Assembly (NCBI RefSeq): GCF_014172375.1
Contig: NZ_WNXD01000001.1
Location: 310,001-374,000, forward strand
Source: Pedobacter planticolens
GTDB lineage: Bacteria; Bacteroidota; Bacteroidia; Sphingobacteriales; Sphingobacteriaceae
DNA length: 64,000 nt
Direction: 5' to 3'
The position numbers were made by a program, and so were the translations under genes. Under the pieces are notes generated by a model that worked only from the letters and a program-made list of their open reading frames with translations, did not search any database and was not told the DNA's origin. Shown here piece after piece: positions 8,590 to 17,300 of the stretch (its first letter is position 1; the number at the start of each line of letters is the position of its first letter).

Positions 8590-9336
8590 ATGAAAATAAG
8601 TTTAATCACAGTCGTATATAATGGAGAGAAATACATAGAAGATTGTGTTAAATCGATTATTTGTCAGGCATATAGCGATATCGAATATATAGTAATTGAT
8701 GGAGGATCAACCGATTCGACTTTAACCATATTAGAAAAATATAAATCAAATATTGACTGTTTTGTTTCTGAAAAAGATAAGGGAATGTATGATGCGCTAA
8801 ATAAGGGGATTAATTTAGCCACTGGAGATATTATCGGAATACTTAATGCCGATGATATGTTGGCTTCAAAAGATGTGATTTCAAATATCGTTACATGCTT
8901 TAAAATAAATAACTCAGATGCAGTATATGGAAATTTGAATTATGTTCATCCAGAAAATGCAAATCAAATTATAAGAAAATGGATTTCTAAACCATTTACA
9001 AAAAAAGATATTAAATTAGGTTGGATGCCCGCACACCCGACTTTATATCTAAAAAGAGAATTATTTAACCGTTTAGATAATTATTCTCTCAACTTTGGTT
9101 CAGCTGCAGATTATGAATTAATGTTGAGATACCTATATCGTTATCAAATTAAAGCAGTATTTCTTAATCAATTAGTTGTGAATATGAGAACTGGCGGAAT
9201 GAGCAATGCTTCTTTTAAACAACGATACCATGCTTTAGTTAACGATTATAAAGCGATAAAGGCAAATAATATTTCATTTCCAATAGTAACTTTATTGGTA
9301 AAAAAATTAAGTAAGCTTAAACAATATTTACATTAA
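8590..9336 (+). CDS. GT2-family glycosyltransferase
   Basis: Inverting GT-A glycosyltransferase of 248 residues. The nucleotide-sugar fold is clear from ITVVYNGEKYIEDCVKSI at the N-terminus, the IDGGSTDST motif (about 39-47) and the metal-binding acidic cluster NADD near 95-98. There are no strong membrane helices, so it should be a soluble or peripheral cytoplasmic enzyme. It belongs to the group that adds single sugars during O-antigen or exopolysaccharide assembly. It lies 104 bases behind the PID-CTERM-like gene and just ahead of the polyprenyl-phosphate transferase, so it probably serves a surface polymer. The sugar is unknown. Confidence 0.88.
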   Translation: MKISLITVVYNGEKYIEDCVKSIICQAYSDIEYIVIDGGSTDSTLTILEKYKSNIDCFVSEKDKGMYDALNKGINLATGDIIGILNADDMLASKDVISNIVTCFKINNSDAVYGNLNYVHPENANQIIRKWISKPFTKKDIKLGWMPAHPTLYLKRELFNRLDNYSLNFGSAADYELMLRYLYRYQIKAVFLNQLVVNMRTGGMSNASFKQRYHALVNDYKAIKANNISFPIVTLLVKKLSKLKQYLH

Positions 9337-9386
9337 ATTAATAAAATTAACTTTCAATAAATATTTAATAAGTATTTTTGAAATAC

Positions 9387-10529
9387 ATGACAAATCAATT
9401 TATTGTGGATTTTTTGCAAGGAAATTTAATATACTATATCTCAATTGTTGGTTTATCATTTCTATTATCAATAGCTGGCATTCCCTCCATTATTTTTACA
9501 GCCATAAAATATCGTTTATTTGATAATGCTGATGGATATAGAAAAGCACATCGCATTCATATTTCTAGGTTAGGTGGAGTTGCTATTTTTTGCAGTTTTA
9601 CCATAACTATATTGCTGTTTGCTACGACTGTAAATTATCAACAAGCTAATTTTTTAATCACCTCGTGCATTATCTTGTTTGGTTTAGGCTTAAAAGACGA
9701 TTTGTATGGGGTAAATCCTAGCACTAAATTTTTATTGCAGTTAATAGTAGCCATAATTTTAGTCGTGTTAGGAGGGTTTAAACTAACCAGTTTATATGGT
9801 GTTTTTTATACATGGGAGGTCAACTCAGTATGGGGAAGTTTGTTTTCTATTACCGTAATTATTTTTGTAAACAATGCATTTAATTTAATCGATGGTATAG
9901 ATGGTTTAGCGGGAACTTTAGGAGTAATTGCCACATTAAGTTTTGGAATATTTTTCGCAATAGCTAATGCATTACCTTATGCTTTTATTGCTTTTGCAAT
10001 GTTCGGTGCTATTGCTGGGTTTTTAACTTTTAATTATTCGCCTGCTAAAATTTTTATGGGTGATACAGGTGCGTTAATCATAGGATTGGTCTGTGTGGTT
10101 TTAGCAATTAAATTTATTGAACTTAACAAGGTTGGCTCTCTACCGAAACCTTATTTTTACTCAGCCCCATCTATTGCAGTTGCAGTTTTATTAGTCCCAG
10201 TTTTTGATTCATTAAGGATATTTTTTATCCGTATACTTCATAAAAAATCTCCATTTAAAGGAGATCGTAATCATGTCCATCATCGTTTACAGCGTTTAGG
10301 TTTTAACTCCAATCAAATTGTAATGATTTTAGGTTTTTTTAATGTAGCCATGATTTTCTTAGCTGTTGTACTACAAGATGTCGGAAATTTCACTTTAATC
10401 ACGCTATTAATATCAATTTGTATAGTAATGAATGTAGTAATAACCTTTGCAATTGGTAAAAAGATCAACAAAAATTATAAATTAATTGATGTTATTTTTA
10501 AGGATACCTTTAATCCTTCTACTGATTAA
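9387..10529 (+). CDS. WecA/MraY-like polyprenyl-phosphate sugar-1-phosphate transferase
   Basis: Integral membrane enzyme of about 380 residues with ten or more hydrophobic helices, transferring a sugar-1-phosphate (usually GlcNAc-1-P) to undecaprenyl phosphate and so starting a lipid-linked glycan. Family motifs are present: KDDLYG, the catalytic NAFNLIDGIDGLAGT region, FMGDTGA, and the C-terminal His motif HVHHRLQRLG. It differs from the peptidoglycan MraY encoded at 18758, so it most likely starts the polysaccharide. I prefer the ATG at 9387; a TTG three codons upstream (9378) is also possible. It ends 64 bases before gap. Confidence 0.88.
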   Translation: MTNQFIVDFLQGNLIYYISIVGLSFLLSIAGIPSIIFTAIKYRLFDNADGYRKAHRIHISRLGGVAIFCSFTITILLFATTVNYQQANFLITSCIILFGLGLKDDLYGVNPSTKFLLQLIVAIILVVLGGFKLTSLYGVFYTWEVNSVWGSLFSITVIIFVNNAFNLIDGIDGLAGTLGVIATLSFGIFFAIANALPYAFIAFAMFGAIAGFLTFNYSPAKIFMGDTGALIIGLVCVVLAIKFIELNKVGSLPKPYFYSAPSIAVAVLLVPVFDSLRIFFIRILHKKSPFKGDRNHVHHRLQRLGFNSNQIVMILGFFNVAMIFLAVVLQDVGNFTLITLLISICIVMNVVITFAIGKKINKNYKLIDVIFKDTFNPSTD

Positions 10530-10560
10530 AATTTAAATCAAAAAACGACAAAAAATAACA

Positions 10561-10589
10561 TTTCCTTTAAAAGAATATAGGTAATTTTG
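10561..10589 (+). promoter_or_regulatory. Possible gap promoter giving a near-leaderless mRNA
   Basis: TAATTTTG at 10582-10589 is a perfect match to the Bacteroidota -7 element TAnnTTTG and ends only 4 bases before the gap ATG. The -33 side is weak: TTTC at 10561-10564 with a 17-base spacer. If used, transcription would begin at or near the start codon. Confidence 0.4.
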
Positions 10590-10593
10590 CTGC

Positions 10594-11589
10594 ATGAAGT
10601 TAGCAATAAATGGTTTTGGTCGAATTGGCCGAACTTTTTTACGTACCGCAATAGAACGTCAACTTAATGTAGTAGCAATTAATGATCTTTCCTCAGCTGC
10701 AACTTTAGCGCATCTTTTTAAATACGATTCTGTTCACGGAGTTTACAAAGGCGAAGTTACTTATGAGGATGACTTGTTAATTATTGATGGTAAAAAGATT
10801 AAGATTTATGCAATTTTAAATCCTAGTCAATTGCCATGGGCAGCATTAGAAATAGATTTAGTGATTGAATCTACAGGTAAATTTACTAATCGAGCTAATG
10901 CATCCTTACATCTCCAAGCAGGAGCAAAACAAGTGTTAATTTCTGCACCAGCAAGCGATGCAACAATTCCAATGGTAGTAATTGGAGTAAATGACCATGA
11001 AGTTAATCTTAAATCAGAGATATTATCCAACGCCTCATGTACTACAAATAATGTAGCACCAATGGTGAAAATTTTGGATGATAACTGGGGCATAGAAGAC
11101 GGATATATTACTACTATTCACTCTATGACAGGCGATCAAAACCTACATGATGCGCCACATAATGATTTACGTAGAGCGAGAGCAGCATCTTCTTCAATAA
11201 TTCCAACAAGTACGGGAGCAGCAAAAGCAATTACCCATATTTTTCCTCACTTAGATGGAAAGCTTGGAGGAGCAGGAATTCGTGTGCCAGTTTTAAACGG
11301 TTCGTTAACGGATTTCACGTGTATCCTTAAAAAGAAAACAACAATAGAAGATATTAATGCTGCCTTTAAAAAAGCTGCAGAAGGTAAATTAAAATCAATT
11401 ATTGAATATACAGAAGACCCAATTGTTTCAGTTGATATTATAAATAATACGCATTCTTGTATATTTGATGCGCAACTTACCTCTATCGTTGGCGATTTGG
11501 TAAAAGTGGTAGGTTGGTACGATAACGAATCGGGATACTCGAATAGACTTGTGGATTTAGTTGAAAAAATAGCAATTGTAAATGGTTAA
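10594..11589 (+). CDS. gap: Glyceraldehyde-3-phosphate dehydrogenase, type I
   Basis: Glycolytic enzyme of 331 residues making 1,3-bisphosphoglycerate with NAD+. The Rossmann motif NGFGRIGR is at 6-13, an Asp follows the second strand (D31), which favours NAD over NADP, and the catalytic SNASCTTN places the nucleophile at Cys149, the canonical number. The C-terminal WYDNESGYSNR motif is intact. The next gene (a GNAT acetyltransferase) starts inside the last codons, and pgk follows, so the product enters the next glycolytic step from the same transcript. Bacteroidota often carry more than one gap gene, so this may not be the only copy. Confidence 0.96.
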   Translation: MKLAINGFGRIGRTFLRTAIERQLNVVAINDLSSAATLAHLFKYDSVHGVYKGEVTYEDDLLIIDGKKIKIYAILNPSQLPWAALEIDLVIESTGKFTNRANASLHLQAGAKQVLISAPASDATIPMVVIGVNDHEVNLKSEILSNASCTTNNVAPMVKILDDNWGIEDGYITTIHSMTGDQNLHDAPHNDLRRARAASSSIIPTSTGAAKAITHIFPHLDGKLGGAGIRVPVLNGSLTDFTCILKKKTTIEDINAAFKKAAEGKLKSIIEYTEDPIVSVDIINNTHSCIFDAQLTSIVGDLVKVVGWYDNESGYSNRLVDLVEKIAIVNG

Positions 11590-12013
11590 GTTTATTCCAT
11601 TTGAACTCACTTTGGGACTTAGAAGTAAAATTCTAAGAAATGGTTTACCTCCAGAACAGTGCATATTTCCTACAGACCAAGTAGAAGGGGCGTTTCATTT
11701 AGCTTTTTATGTTGATGAAGAAATAGCTTGTATTGCATCTTTTTTTCCTAATAACTATAAGGATAAAAAAGAGTTAGGTTATCAATTAAGAGGAATGGCA
11801 AGTGATACTATATTTGCAGGAAAAGGATACGGTTCGCAGTTAATAAAATTTGCAATTGAATATATCAAAAATACAAACGCACAATATATATGGTGCAATG
11901 CTAGGAGTTCGGCCACCAAATTCTATAAAAAACTAGGCTTCAACCTTGTTTCTGATGAAGTTGAAATAACAGGAGTTGGACCACATTATGAAATGATTTT
12001 AAACTTATACTAA
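11582..12013 (+). CDS. GNAT-family N-acetyltransferase between gap and pgk
   Basis: Acetyl-CoA-dependent transferase of 143 residues. The acetyl-CoA pyrophosphate-binding loop is seen as [10 protein letters not shown] (about 80-89), and the C-terminal GNAT strand-helix segment as [10 protein letters not shown] (about 117-126). It overlaps the end of gap by 8 bases and stops 4 bases before pgk, so its synthesis must be tied to the two glycolytic genes. The substrate is not evident. It might acetylate a protein or small molecule linked to central metabolism, but this is only an inference from its position. Confidence 0.85.
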   Translation: MVKFIPFELTLGLRSKILRNGLPPEQCIFPTDQVEGAFHLAFYVDEEIACIASFFPNNYKDKKELGYQLRGMASDTIFAGKGYGSQLIKFAIEYIKNTNAQYIWCNARSSATKFYKKLGFNLVSDEVEITGVGPHYEMILNLY

Positions 12014-12017
12014 TATA

Positions 12018-13208
12018 ATGAACACAATAGACAAATGTAATTTTAAGGATAAAAAAGCACTGGTAAGAGTAGATTTTAATGTGCCTTTAGATAAAGATTT
12101 TAACATTACCGATGATAAAAGAATGCGTGCCGCCTTACCAACAATTAATAAAATATTAAATGATGGTGGTTCAGTGATTTTAATGTCGCATTTGGGTAGA
12201 CCAAAAGGTGGACCAGAAGAAAAATATTCTTTAAAACATATTTTAGGTGATTTATCAAGAATGCTCGATTTAACCGTAAAATTTGCTGAAGATTGCATTG
12301 GTGCTGATGCAGAAAATAAAGCTAAAAATCTTTTTCCAGGAGAGGTTTTGTTATTGGAAAATTTACGCTTTCATCTAGAAGAAGAAAAAGGAGATGTTGC
12401 ATTTGCAGAAAAACTATCAAAACTAGGTAATGTATATGTTAATGATGCTTTTGGAACTGCTCATCGTGCTCATGCTTCAACAACTATTGTAGCTCAATTT
12501 TTCCCTAATGCAAAATATTTCGGCTATTTAATGGCTGAGGAATTGAAAAATGCCGAGAAAGTAAATAATGGTGCTGCAAAACCATTTACAGCTATTATGG
12601 GTGGTGCAAAAGTTTCAGATAAAATTTTATTAATCGAAAGTTTATTAGACAAAGTTGATAATCTGATTATTGGCGGAGGTATGGCGTACACTTTTGCTAA
12701 AGCGCAAGGCGGAGAAATCGGCACATCACTTTTAGAAGAAGATCGCATGGCTTTATGTCTCGAATTATTAGATAAAGCAAAAGCTAAAGGGGTAAATTTA
12801 ATTTTACCAGTTGATACTGTAATTGCTGATAAATTTGATAATGATGCAGCTAAAGAGCAAGTAGATACAGGAAAAATTCCAGCAAATTGGATGGGTTTAG
12901 ATATTGGCCCAAAAACGATAGAATTATTCAGTGAAACTGTTAAAAATTCTAAAACATTACTTTGGAATGGACCGATGGGCGTTTTCGAAATGGCAAATTT
13001 TGAGCAAGGCACAAAAGCTGTCGCTTTAGCAGTAGTTGAAGCAACAAAAAAAGGCGCTTTCTCTTTAATTGGTGGCGGAGATTCGGCTGCTGCGATTGCT
13101 AAATTTGGTTTAGAAGATCAAGTAAGCTACGTTTCTACTGGTGGTGGCGCTTTACTAGAATATATGGAAGGTAAAGAATTACCAGGCGTAAAAGCTATTC
13201 AAAACTAG
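12018..13208 (+). CDS. pgk: Phosphoglycerate kinase
   Basis: Glycolytic kinase of 396 residues converting 1,3-bisphosphoglycerate and ADP to 3-phosphoglycerate and ATP. Both lobes are complete: [10 protein letters not shown] near the N-terminus, [21 protein letters not shown] for substrate binding, GGAKVSDKI at the lobe junction, and WNGPMGVFE plus GGGDSAAA in the nucleotide lobe. Length is normal for the bacterial family. It is the last gene of the gap-GNAT-pgk unit and is followed by a strong hairpin terminator. Confidence 0.97.
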   Translation: MNTIDKCNFKDKKALVRVDFNVPLDKDFNITDDKRMRAALPTINKILNDGGSVILMSHLGRPKGGPEEKYSLKHILGDLSRMLDLTVKFAEDCIGADAENKAKNLFPGEVLLLENLRFHLEEEKGDVAFAEKLSKLGNVYVNDAFGTAHRAHASTTIVAQFFPNAKYFGYLMAEELKNAEKVNNGAAKPFTAIMGGAKVSDKILLIESLLDKVDNLIIGGGMAYTFAKAQGGEIGTSLLEEDRMALCLELLDKAKAKGVNLILPVDTVIADKFDNDAAKEQVDTGKIPANWMGLDIGPKTIELFSETVKNSKTLLWNGPMGVFEMANFEQGTKAVALAVVEATKKGAFSLIGGGDSAAAIAKFGLEDQVSYVSTGGGALLEYMEGKELPGVKAIQN

Positions 13209-13237
13209 ATGTAAACAACTCATAATTAGCACTTAAA

Positions 13238-13277
13238 AGGCGGTGTTTCGGAGATAATTCGAAATACCGCCTTTTTG
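13238..13277 (+). terminator. Rho-independent terminator after pgk
   Basis: A 13-base-pair stem, AGGCGGTGTTTCG (13238-13250) with CGAAATACCGCCT (13260-13272), with one G-T pair, is followed by a run of T. It separates the glycolytic unit from the dcw cluster. Confidence 0.88.
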
Positions 13278-13352
13278 ATTCCCACTAATTTCCTTCAAAA
13301 AACACTCAAAAAAGAAGCGAAATGGGGATTTTAAATATGTTGAAAACTTTTT

Positions 13353-13419
13353 GTGGTAAGAAGTGGTAAATTGTGGTAGAAGTACTTATTTTTACACTAC
13401 ATAAAAAGTGTTGGTGGTA
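13353..13419 (+). promoter_or_regulatory. MraZ operator (GTGGTA direct repeats) before mraZ
   Basis: GTGGTA occurs three times with exact 10-base spacing (13353, 13363, 13373) and a fourth time at 13414-13419, just 2 bases before the mraZ ATG. MraZ is known to bind tandem G-rich repeats with a 10-base period upstream of its own gene, so this is probably its autoregulatory operator. The fourth copy would cover the ribosome-binding zone. No clear promoter match was found beside it. Confidence 0.75.
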
Positions 13420-13421
13420 AA

Positions 13422-13892
13422 ATGATACAGCTATTAGGAGAGTTTGATTGTAAATTGGATGCGAAGGGTCGCTTAATGGTGCCTTCGAGTCTAAAAAAAC
13501 AATTGCCTAGTATAGAGCAAGAGGGCTTGGTCATTAACCGCGGATTTGAAAAACACTTAGTGATTTATCCGAAAAAAGTGTGGGAAGGTATTGTAGCTGA
13601 GTTAAGTAAGTTAAATCAGTACGAGAAAAAAACCAGAGAATTTATTCGCTTTTTTACCCGTGGTGCTACAGAGTTAAGCTTAGATGCTTCGGGTAGAGTT
13701 TTATTGCCAAAATCTTTATTAGAGTTTGCTGGCATTAATGGCGATGTAGTTTTGGCCTGTCAGTTTGATAAAATTGAAGTGTGGTCTAAAGCTGCTTATG
13801 ATAATTTATTAGATAACGAGCCAGAGAATTTTGCAAATCTTGCAGAAGAAGTAATGGGTGGTAAAGATAGGAGAGATGAAGATGGAAAATAA
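13422..13892 (+). CDS. mraZ: Transcriptional regulator MraZ
   Basis: DNA-binding AbrB-like repressor of 156 residues at the head of the dcw cluster. Two SpoVT/AbrB-type repeats are visible, the first with KLDAKGRLMVPSSLK (about 12-26), the second with LSLDASGRVLLPKSL (about 87-101), each carrying the conserved D-x-x-GR core. MraZ forms ring oligomers that bind tandem repeats and control its own operon. The GTGGTA repeats just upstream fit this. The end overlaps the rsmH start by 11 bases. Confidence 0.95.
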   Translation: MIQLLGEFDCKLDAKGRLMVPSSLKKQLPSIEQEGLVINRGFEKHLVIYPKKVWEGIVAELSKLNQYEKKTREFIRFFTRGATELSLDASGRVLLPKSLLEFAGINGDVVLACQFDKIEVWSKAAYDNLLDNEPENFANLAEEVMGGKDRRDEDGK

Positions 13893-14787
13893 TTACCACG
13901 TACCAGTTTTATTGAAAGAATGCATCGAAGGATTAAATATTAAACCATCTGGAGTATATGTGGATGTTACTTTTGGTGGCGGAGGTCATTCTAAAGAAAT
14001 ATTAAAAAATTTAGGCAAGGATGGAGTCTTAATAGCTTTTGATCAAGATCCGGATGCACAAAGAAATAAGATTAACGATCCACGTTTCATTTTTGTAGAT
14101 CAAAATTTTGGCTTCCTTAAAAACAATTTACGTTTATTGGGTTACAAACATGTTGATGGTATTTTAGCTGATTTAGGCGTTTCCTCTCATCAATTTAATG
14201 AGCCTAGTCGTGGGTTTTCAACTCGTTTCGAGGCAGATTTAGATATGCGTATGGATAAGCAACGTCCATTGACTGCTGCGGTAGTTTTAAATACTTATGC
14301 GGAAGATAAATTGCATAAAATCTTCGGGATTTATGGAGAAGTTAAAAATGCGAAATCATTAGCAAGAACGATTGTAGCTAGTCGCATAAATCAGCCAATA
14401 GCTACGCTTGCAGATTTTAAAAGTGTAATTGCGGCTCATATTCCAAAGGGAAAAGAGAACAAATACATGGCGCAGGTTTTTCAGGCTTTACGCATTGAGG
14501 TAAATGCAGAAATAGAAGTTTTAGAAAGTTTTTTAGAGCAAAGTGCTGTGGTTTTAAATCCAGGTGGTCGATTGGTGGTGATGTCTTATCATTCATTAGA
14601 AGATAGACCAGTGAAAAACTTTATCGCTAAAGGAAAATTTAGAGGTGAGGTTGATAAGGATTTCTTTGGTAATGAAGAAAAGCCTTTTAAATCAATAACC
14701 CGTAAAGCTGTAATAGCTGATGAAGAAGAGTTGGCAAGGAATAGTCGTGCTAGAAGTGCAAAATTAAGAATTGGAGAAAAAATATGA
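13882..14787 (+). CDS. rsmH: 16S rRNA (cytosine-1402-N4)-methyltransferase
   Basis: SAM-dependent rRNA methyltransferase (MraW), about 301 residues from the chosen start. The SAM motif VDVTFGGGGHS lies near the N-terminus. The later ADLGVSSHQ and SYHSLEDRPVK motifs are family hallmarks. I choose the ATG at 13882 (protein MENNYHVPVL) because an AGGAG sits 8 bases upstream and family members start at this point; an upstream GTG at 13858 would only add a tail overlapping mraZ. The stop overlaps the next start as ATGA. Confidence 0.95.
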   Translation: MENNYHVPVLLKECIEGLNIKPSGVYVDVTFGGGGHSKEILKNLGKDGVLIAFDQDPDAQRNKINDPRFIFVDQNFGFLKNNLRLLGYKHVDGILADLGVSSHQFNEPSRGFSTRFEADLDMRMDKQRPLTAAVVLNTYAEDKLHKIFGIYGEVKNAKSLARTIVASRINQPIATLADFKSVIAAHIPKGKENKYMAQVFQALRIEVNAEIEVLESFLEQSAVVLNPGGRLVVMSYHSLEDRPVKNFIAKGKFRGEVDKDFFGNEEKPFKSITRKAVIADEEELARNSRARSAKLRIGEKI

Positions 14788-15200
14788 ATAACCAATTCAG
14801 AAAAAGGATAGAAGAGCAAGAAGAAGAATTGGAAGCTCAAAAGGGGCAAGAGGTTTCGGAAGAACCTGAGAAGGAAGATGGTCCGACAACGGCCTTTTTT
14901 AGAAAATTATTTACAGAAGGAGTTGTAAGTAAAGAATCGGCAACGGATATGCTTCCATTTTTGATTTTTTTGTGCGTTTTGGGGATGATTTATATTGCCA
15001 ATAGCCACATGGCAGTAAAAAATATACGTGATATAGATAAGTTAAGTAAAGAAGTTAAAGAATTAAGCTGGGAATATAAATCGCTAAAAGCGGATTTAAT
15101 GTTTAAAAGCAAATTAACTGAAGTGGCAAAAAAAGTAGATACACTAGGCATAAAAGAATTAATAGAGCCGCCTAAAAAAATTATAGTAAACAATCAATGA
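14784..15200 (+). CDS. ftsL: FtsL-like cell division protein
   Basis: Small bitopic membrane protein of 138 residues in the FtsL position between rsmH and ftsI. The first 50 residues are highly charged with a Glu/Gln-rich stretch, one membrane helix spans about 56-73, and a periplasmic coiled coil follows (about 80-120). Sequence similarity within the FtsL family is weak in this phylum, so the name rests on topology, size and position. It overlaps both neighbours by 4 bases (ATGA), suggesting tight translational coupling. It should link FtsQ-type divisome proteins to septal peptidoglycan synthesis. Confidence 0.85.
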   Translation: MNNQFRKRIEEQEEELEAQKGQEVSEEPEKEDGPTTAFFRKLFTEGVVSKESATDMLPFLIFLCVLGMIYIANSHMAVKNIRDIDKLSKEVKELSWEYKSLKADLMFKSKLTEVAKKVDTLGIKELIEPPKKIIVNNQ

Positions 15201-17299
15201 ACATAAGAGCAAATATATTACTGCGTGTGTACTTGGCTTTCGGGCTAATTGTACTTTTCGCCTTTGCTGTTTTGTTGAGGTTGGGCGACGTGCAATTTAT
15301 TCAGGGGCATAAATGGAAGGCAATGGCCGATAGCCTTTCTACAAAGGAATTTGATATTGAGGCTGCTCGTGGAAATATCTATTCTAACGATGGTAGTCTG
15401 TTGGCAACATCAGTTCCTGAATACGAATTACGTATGGATATGTTGGCAGGCGGAATTCAGGATAAAGAAGTATTTGATAGTAAAGTAGATTCTTTAGCTA
15501 TGAAATTATCCCAATTTTTTGAAGATAAAAGCGCTAAAGATTATTCTCGTTTTTTACGTAAAGCTAGACAAGATAGTGCTCGTTATGTGCTAATTAAACG
15601 CAAAGTTTCTTATCAGGATTTAAAAGTAATTAGAACTTTTCCATTGTACAATATTGGAAAATATACTGGCGGTTTAATGGCTATACAGCAGAATAAACGC
15701 ATTTTACCATTTAAAGATTTAGCAGCAAGAACCATAGGTTATAAAAATGCGAACGTTAAAAATGGTGTTGGTTTGGAAGGTGCTTATGGTAATTATATTA
15801 ATGGAGAAAGTGGTAAGCAACTGATGCAAAGAATTAGTGGTGGAGTTTGGATTCCAGTAAATAATGATGCTGAGGTTGCACCAAAAGATGGAGCAGATAT
15901 CATTTCTACTATTGATATTAACATGCAAGATTTAGCTCAAAGTGCATTAAAAGAAGGATTAATTAGAAGCAAGGCACATCATGGAGCTGTAATTGTAATG
16001 GAAGTAGCTACTGGCGAAGTTAGAGCAATTGCAAATTATACAAGAATAGAAGAAGGTGTTTATAAAGAGGCATTCAACTATGCGATTGCAGGTAATCAAG
16101 ATCCTGGGTCAACTTTTAAATTGGCTTCTTATATGGCTTTGCTAGAAGATAAATTGGTGGATACCAATACAATGATTCAAACTGGTTATTATCAAATTCC
16201 TGGCCATTTAATTAAAGATTCGCACCCTAAAATTGAAATGGTAACGGTTAAAAGCGCATTTGAAAATTCTTCTAATGCAGCTATTGCAAAATTGATCAAT
16301 GTAAATTATGGGCAAGATCCTATGAAATTTACAAATCATTTATACAAATGGGGTTTAAATGAAATGATGAAATTGCAAATTCCAGGTGAAGCAAAACCAA
16401 ATATTAAAAATATTGAAGCAAATAAAAGTTGGAATAAAAATATGACTTTGCCGCAAATGGCTTATGGTTATGAAATGGAATTAACTCCATTAAAGATGCT
16501 TTCATTTTATAATGCGGTTGCAAATAATGGGAAATATATTGCTCCAATTTTTGTAAAGGAAATCAGAAGACTGGGCAATCCGATTGAGCAATTTAAGGCA
16601 AGAGTAATTAATGAAAAAATATGTTCTGACGTTACTTTGTCTAAGATTAAAAGCATGTTAGAAGGTGTTGTAACAGAAGGAAGTGGAAAGCAAATAGTTT
16701 ATAATCCACTTTACAAAATTGCTGGTAAAACAGGTACAGCTCAAGTGGCTGATGGTAATTTGGGATACAAAGCTAAAAAGCAATATCAAGCATCTTTTGT
16801 TGGTTATTTTCCAGCGGAAAAACCTAAATATTCAATGATTGTAGTAATTAATGATCCCATTGGTGAATATTATGGAGCATTGGTTTCTGGACCAGTTTTC
16901 AGAAAAATTGCAGATCGTATTTATGCTGGAGATGTAAATATGTTTAGTAGTGTAAAACAAAATGTAGTTGGAAATACAGTTGCGCCAGAAGCAAAAGCTG
17001 GTCAAAGTAAAGCGACGAAAAAAGTGTATAACGCATTTGGCATTAAAGCACTTTATGCAGCAAAATCAGATTATTTCAATTCGGTAGATACAAGTAACGG
17101 AATTGCTTATCAAGAAAATACACCAGTTAAAGGTATCATGCCAAATGTAAGTGGTATGGGTTTAAAAGATGCCATGTATTTAATTGGGAATGCTGGTTTA
17201 AAAGCAAGAGTAAAAGGTAATGGAAAAGTGAAAAGCCAATCTATACAGCCTGGTAGTAGAATTGGTAAGGGATTAATGGTAGAAATAGAATTACAGTAA
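15197..17299 (+). CDS. ftsI: Septal penicillin-binding protein (FtsI/PBP3-type) with C-terminal PASTA domain
   Basis: Class B transpeptidase cross-linking septal peptidoglycan, 700 residues. A membrane anchor spans about 10-28, the PBP dimerisation domain about 50-230, and the transpeptidase domain has all three motifs: STFK (Ser305 nucleophile, Lys308), SSN at 358-360, and KTGT at 511-514. About 60 C-terminal residues (from about 640) look like one PASTA domain. The PASTA tail is unlike E. coli FtsI but is common in Bacteroidota. It sits between ftsL and murE in the dcw cluster. Confidence 0.95.
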   Translation: MNIRANILLRVYLAFGLIVLFAFAVLLRLGDVQFIQGHKWKAMADSLSTKEFDIEAARGNIYSNDGSLLATSVPEYELRMDMLAGGIQDKEVFDSKVDSLAMKLSQFFEDKSAKDYSRFLRKARQDSARYVLIKRKVSYQDLKVIRTFPLYNIGKYTGGLMAIQQNKRILPFKDLAARTIGYKNANVKNGVGLEGAYGNYINGESGKQLMQRISGGVWIPVNNDAEVAPKDGADIISTIDINMQDLAQSALKEGLIRSKAHHGAVIVMEVATGEVRAIANYTRIEEGVYKEAFNYAIAGNQDPGSTFKLASYMALLEDKLVDTNTMIQTGYYQIPGHLIKDSHPKIEMVTVKSAFENSSNAAIAKLINVNYGQDPMKFTNHLYKWGLNEMMKLQIPGEAKPNIKNIEANKSWNKNMTLPQMAYGYEMELTPLKMLSFYNAVANNGKYIAPIFVKEIRRLGNPIEQFKARVINEKICSDVTLSKIKSMLEGVVTEGSGKQIVYNPLYKIAGKTGTAQVADGNLGYKAKKQYQASFVGYFPAEKPKYSMIVVINDPIGEYYGALVSGPVFRKIADRIYAGDVNMFSSVKQNVVGNTVAPEAKAGQSKATKKVYNAFGIKALYAAKSDYFNSVDTSNGIAYQENTPVKGIMPNVSGMGLKDAMYLIGNAGLKARVKGNGKVKSQSIQPGSRIGKGLMVEIELQ

Positions 17300-17300
17300 G

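Noticed and set aside
13353..13378. CRISPR-like or tandem repeat array
   Set aside because: Units are 10 bases and only three are in phase; the place before mraZ fits the known MraZ operator.
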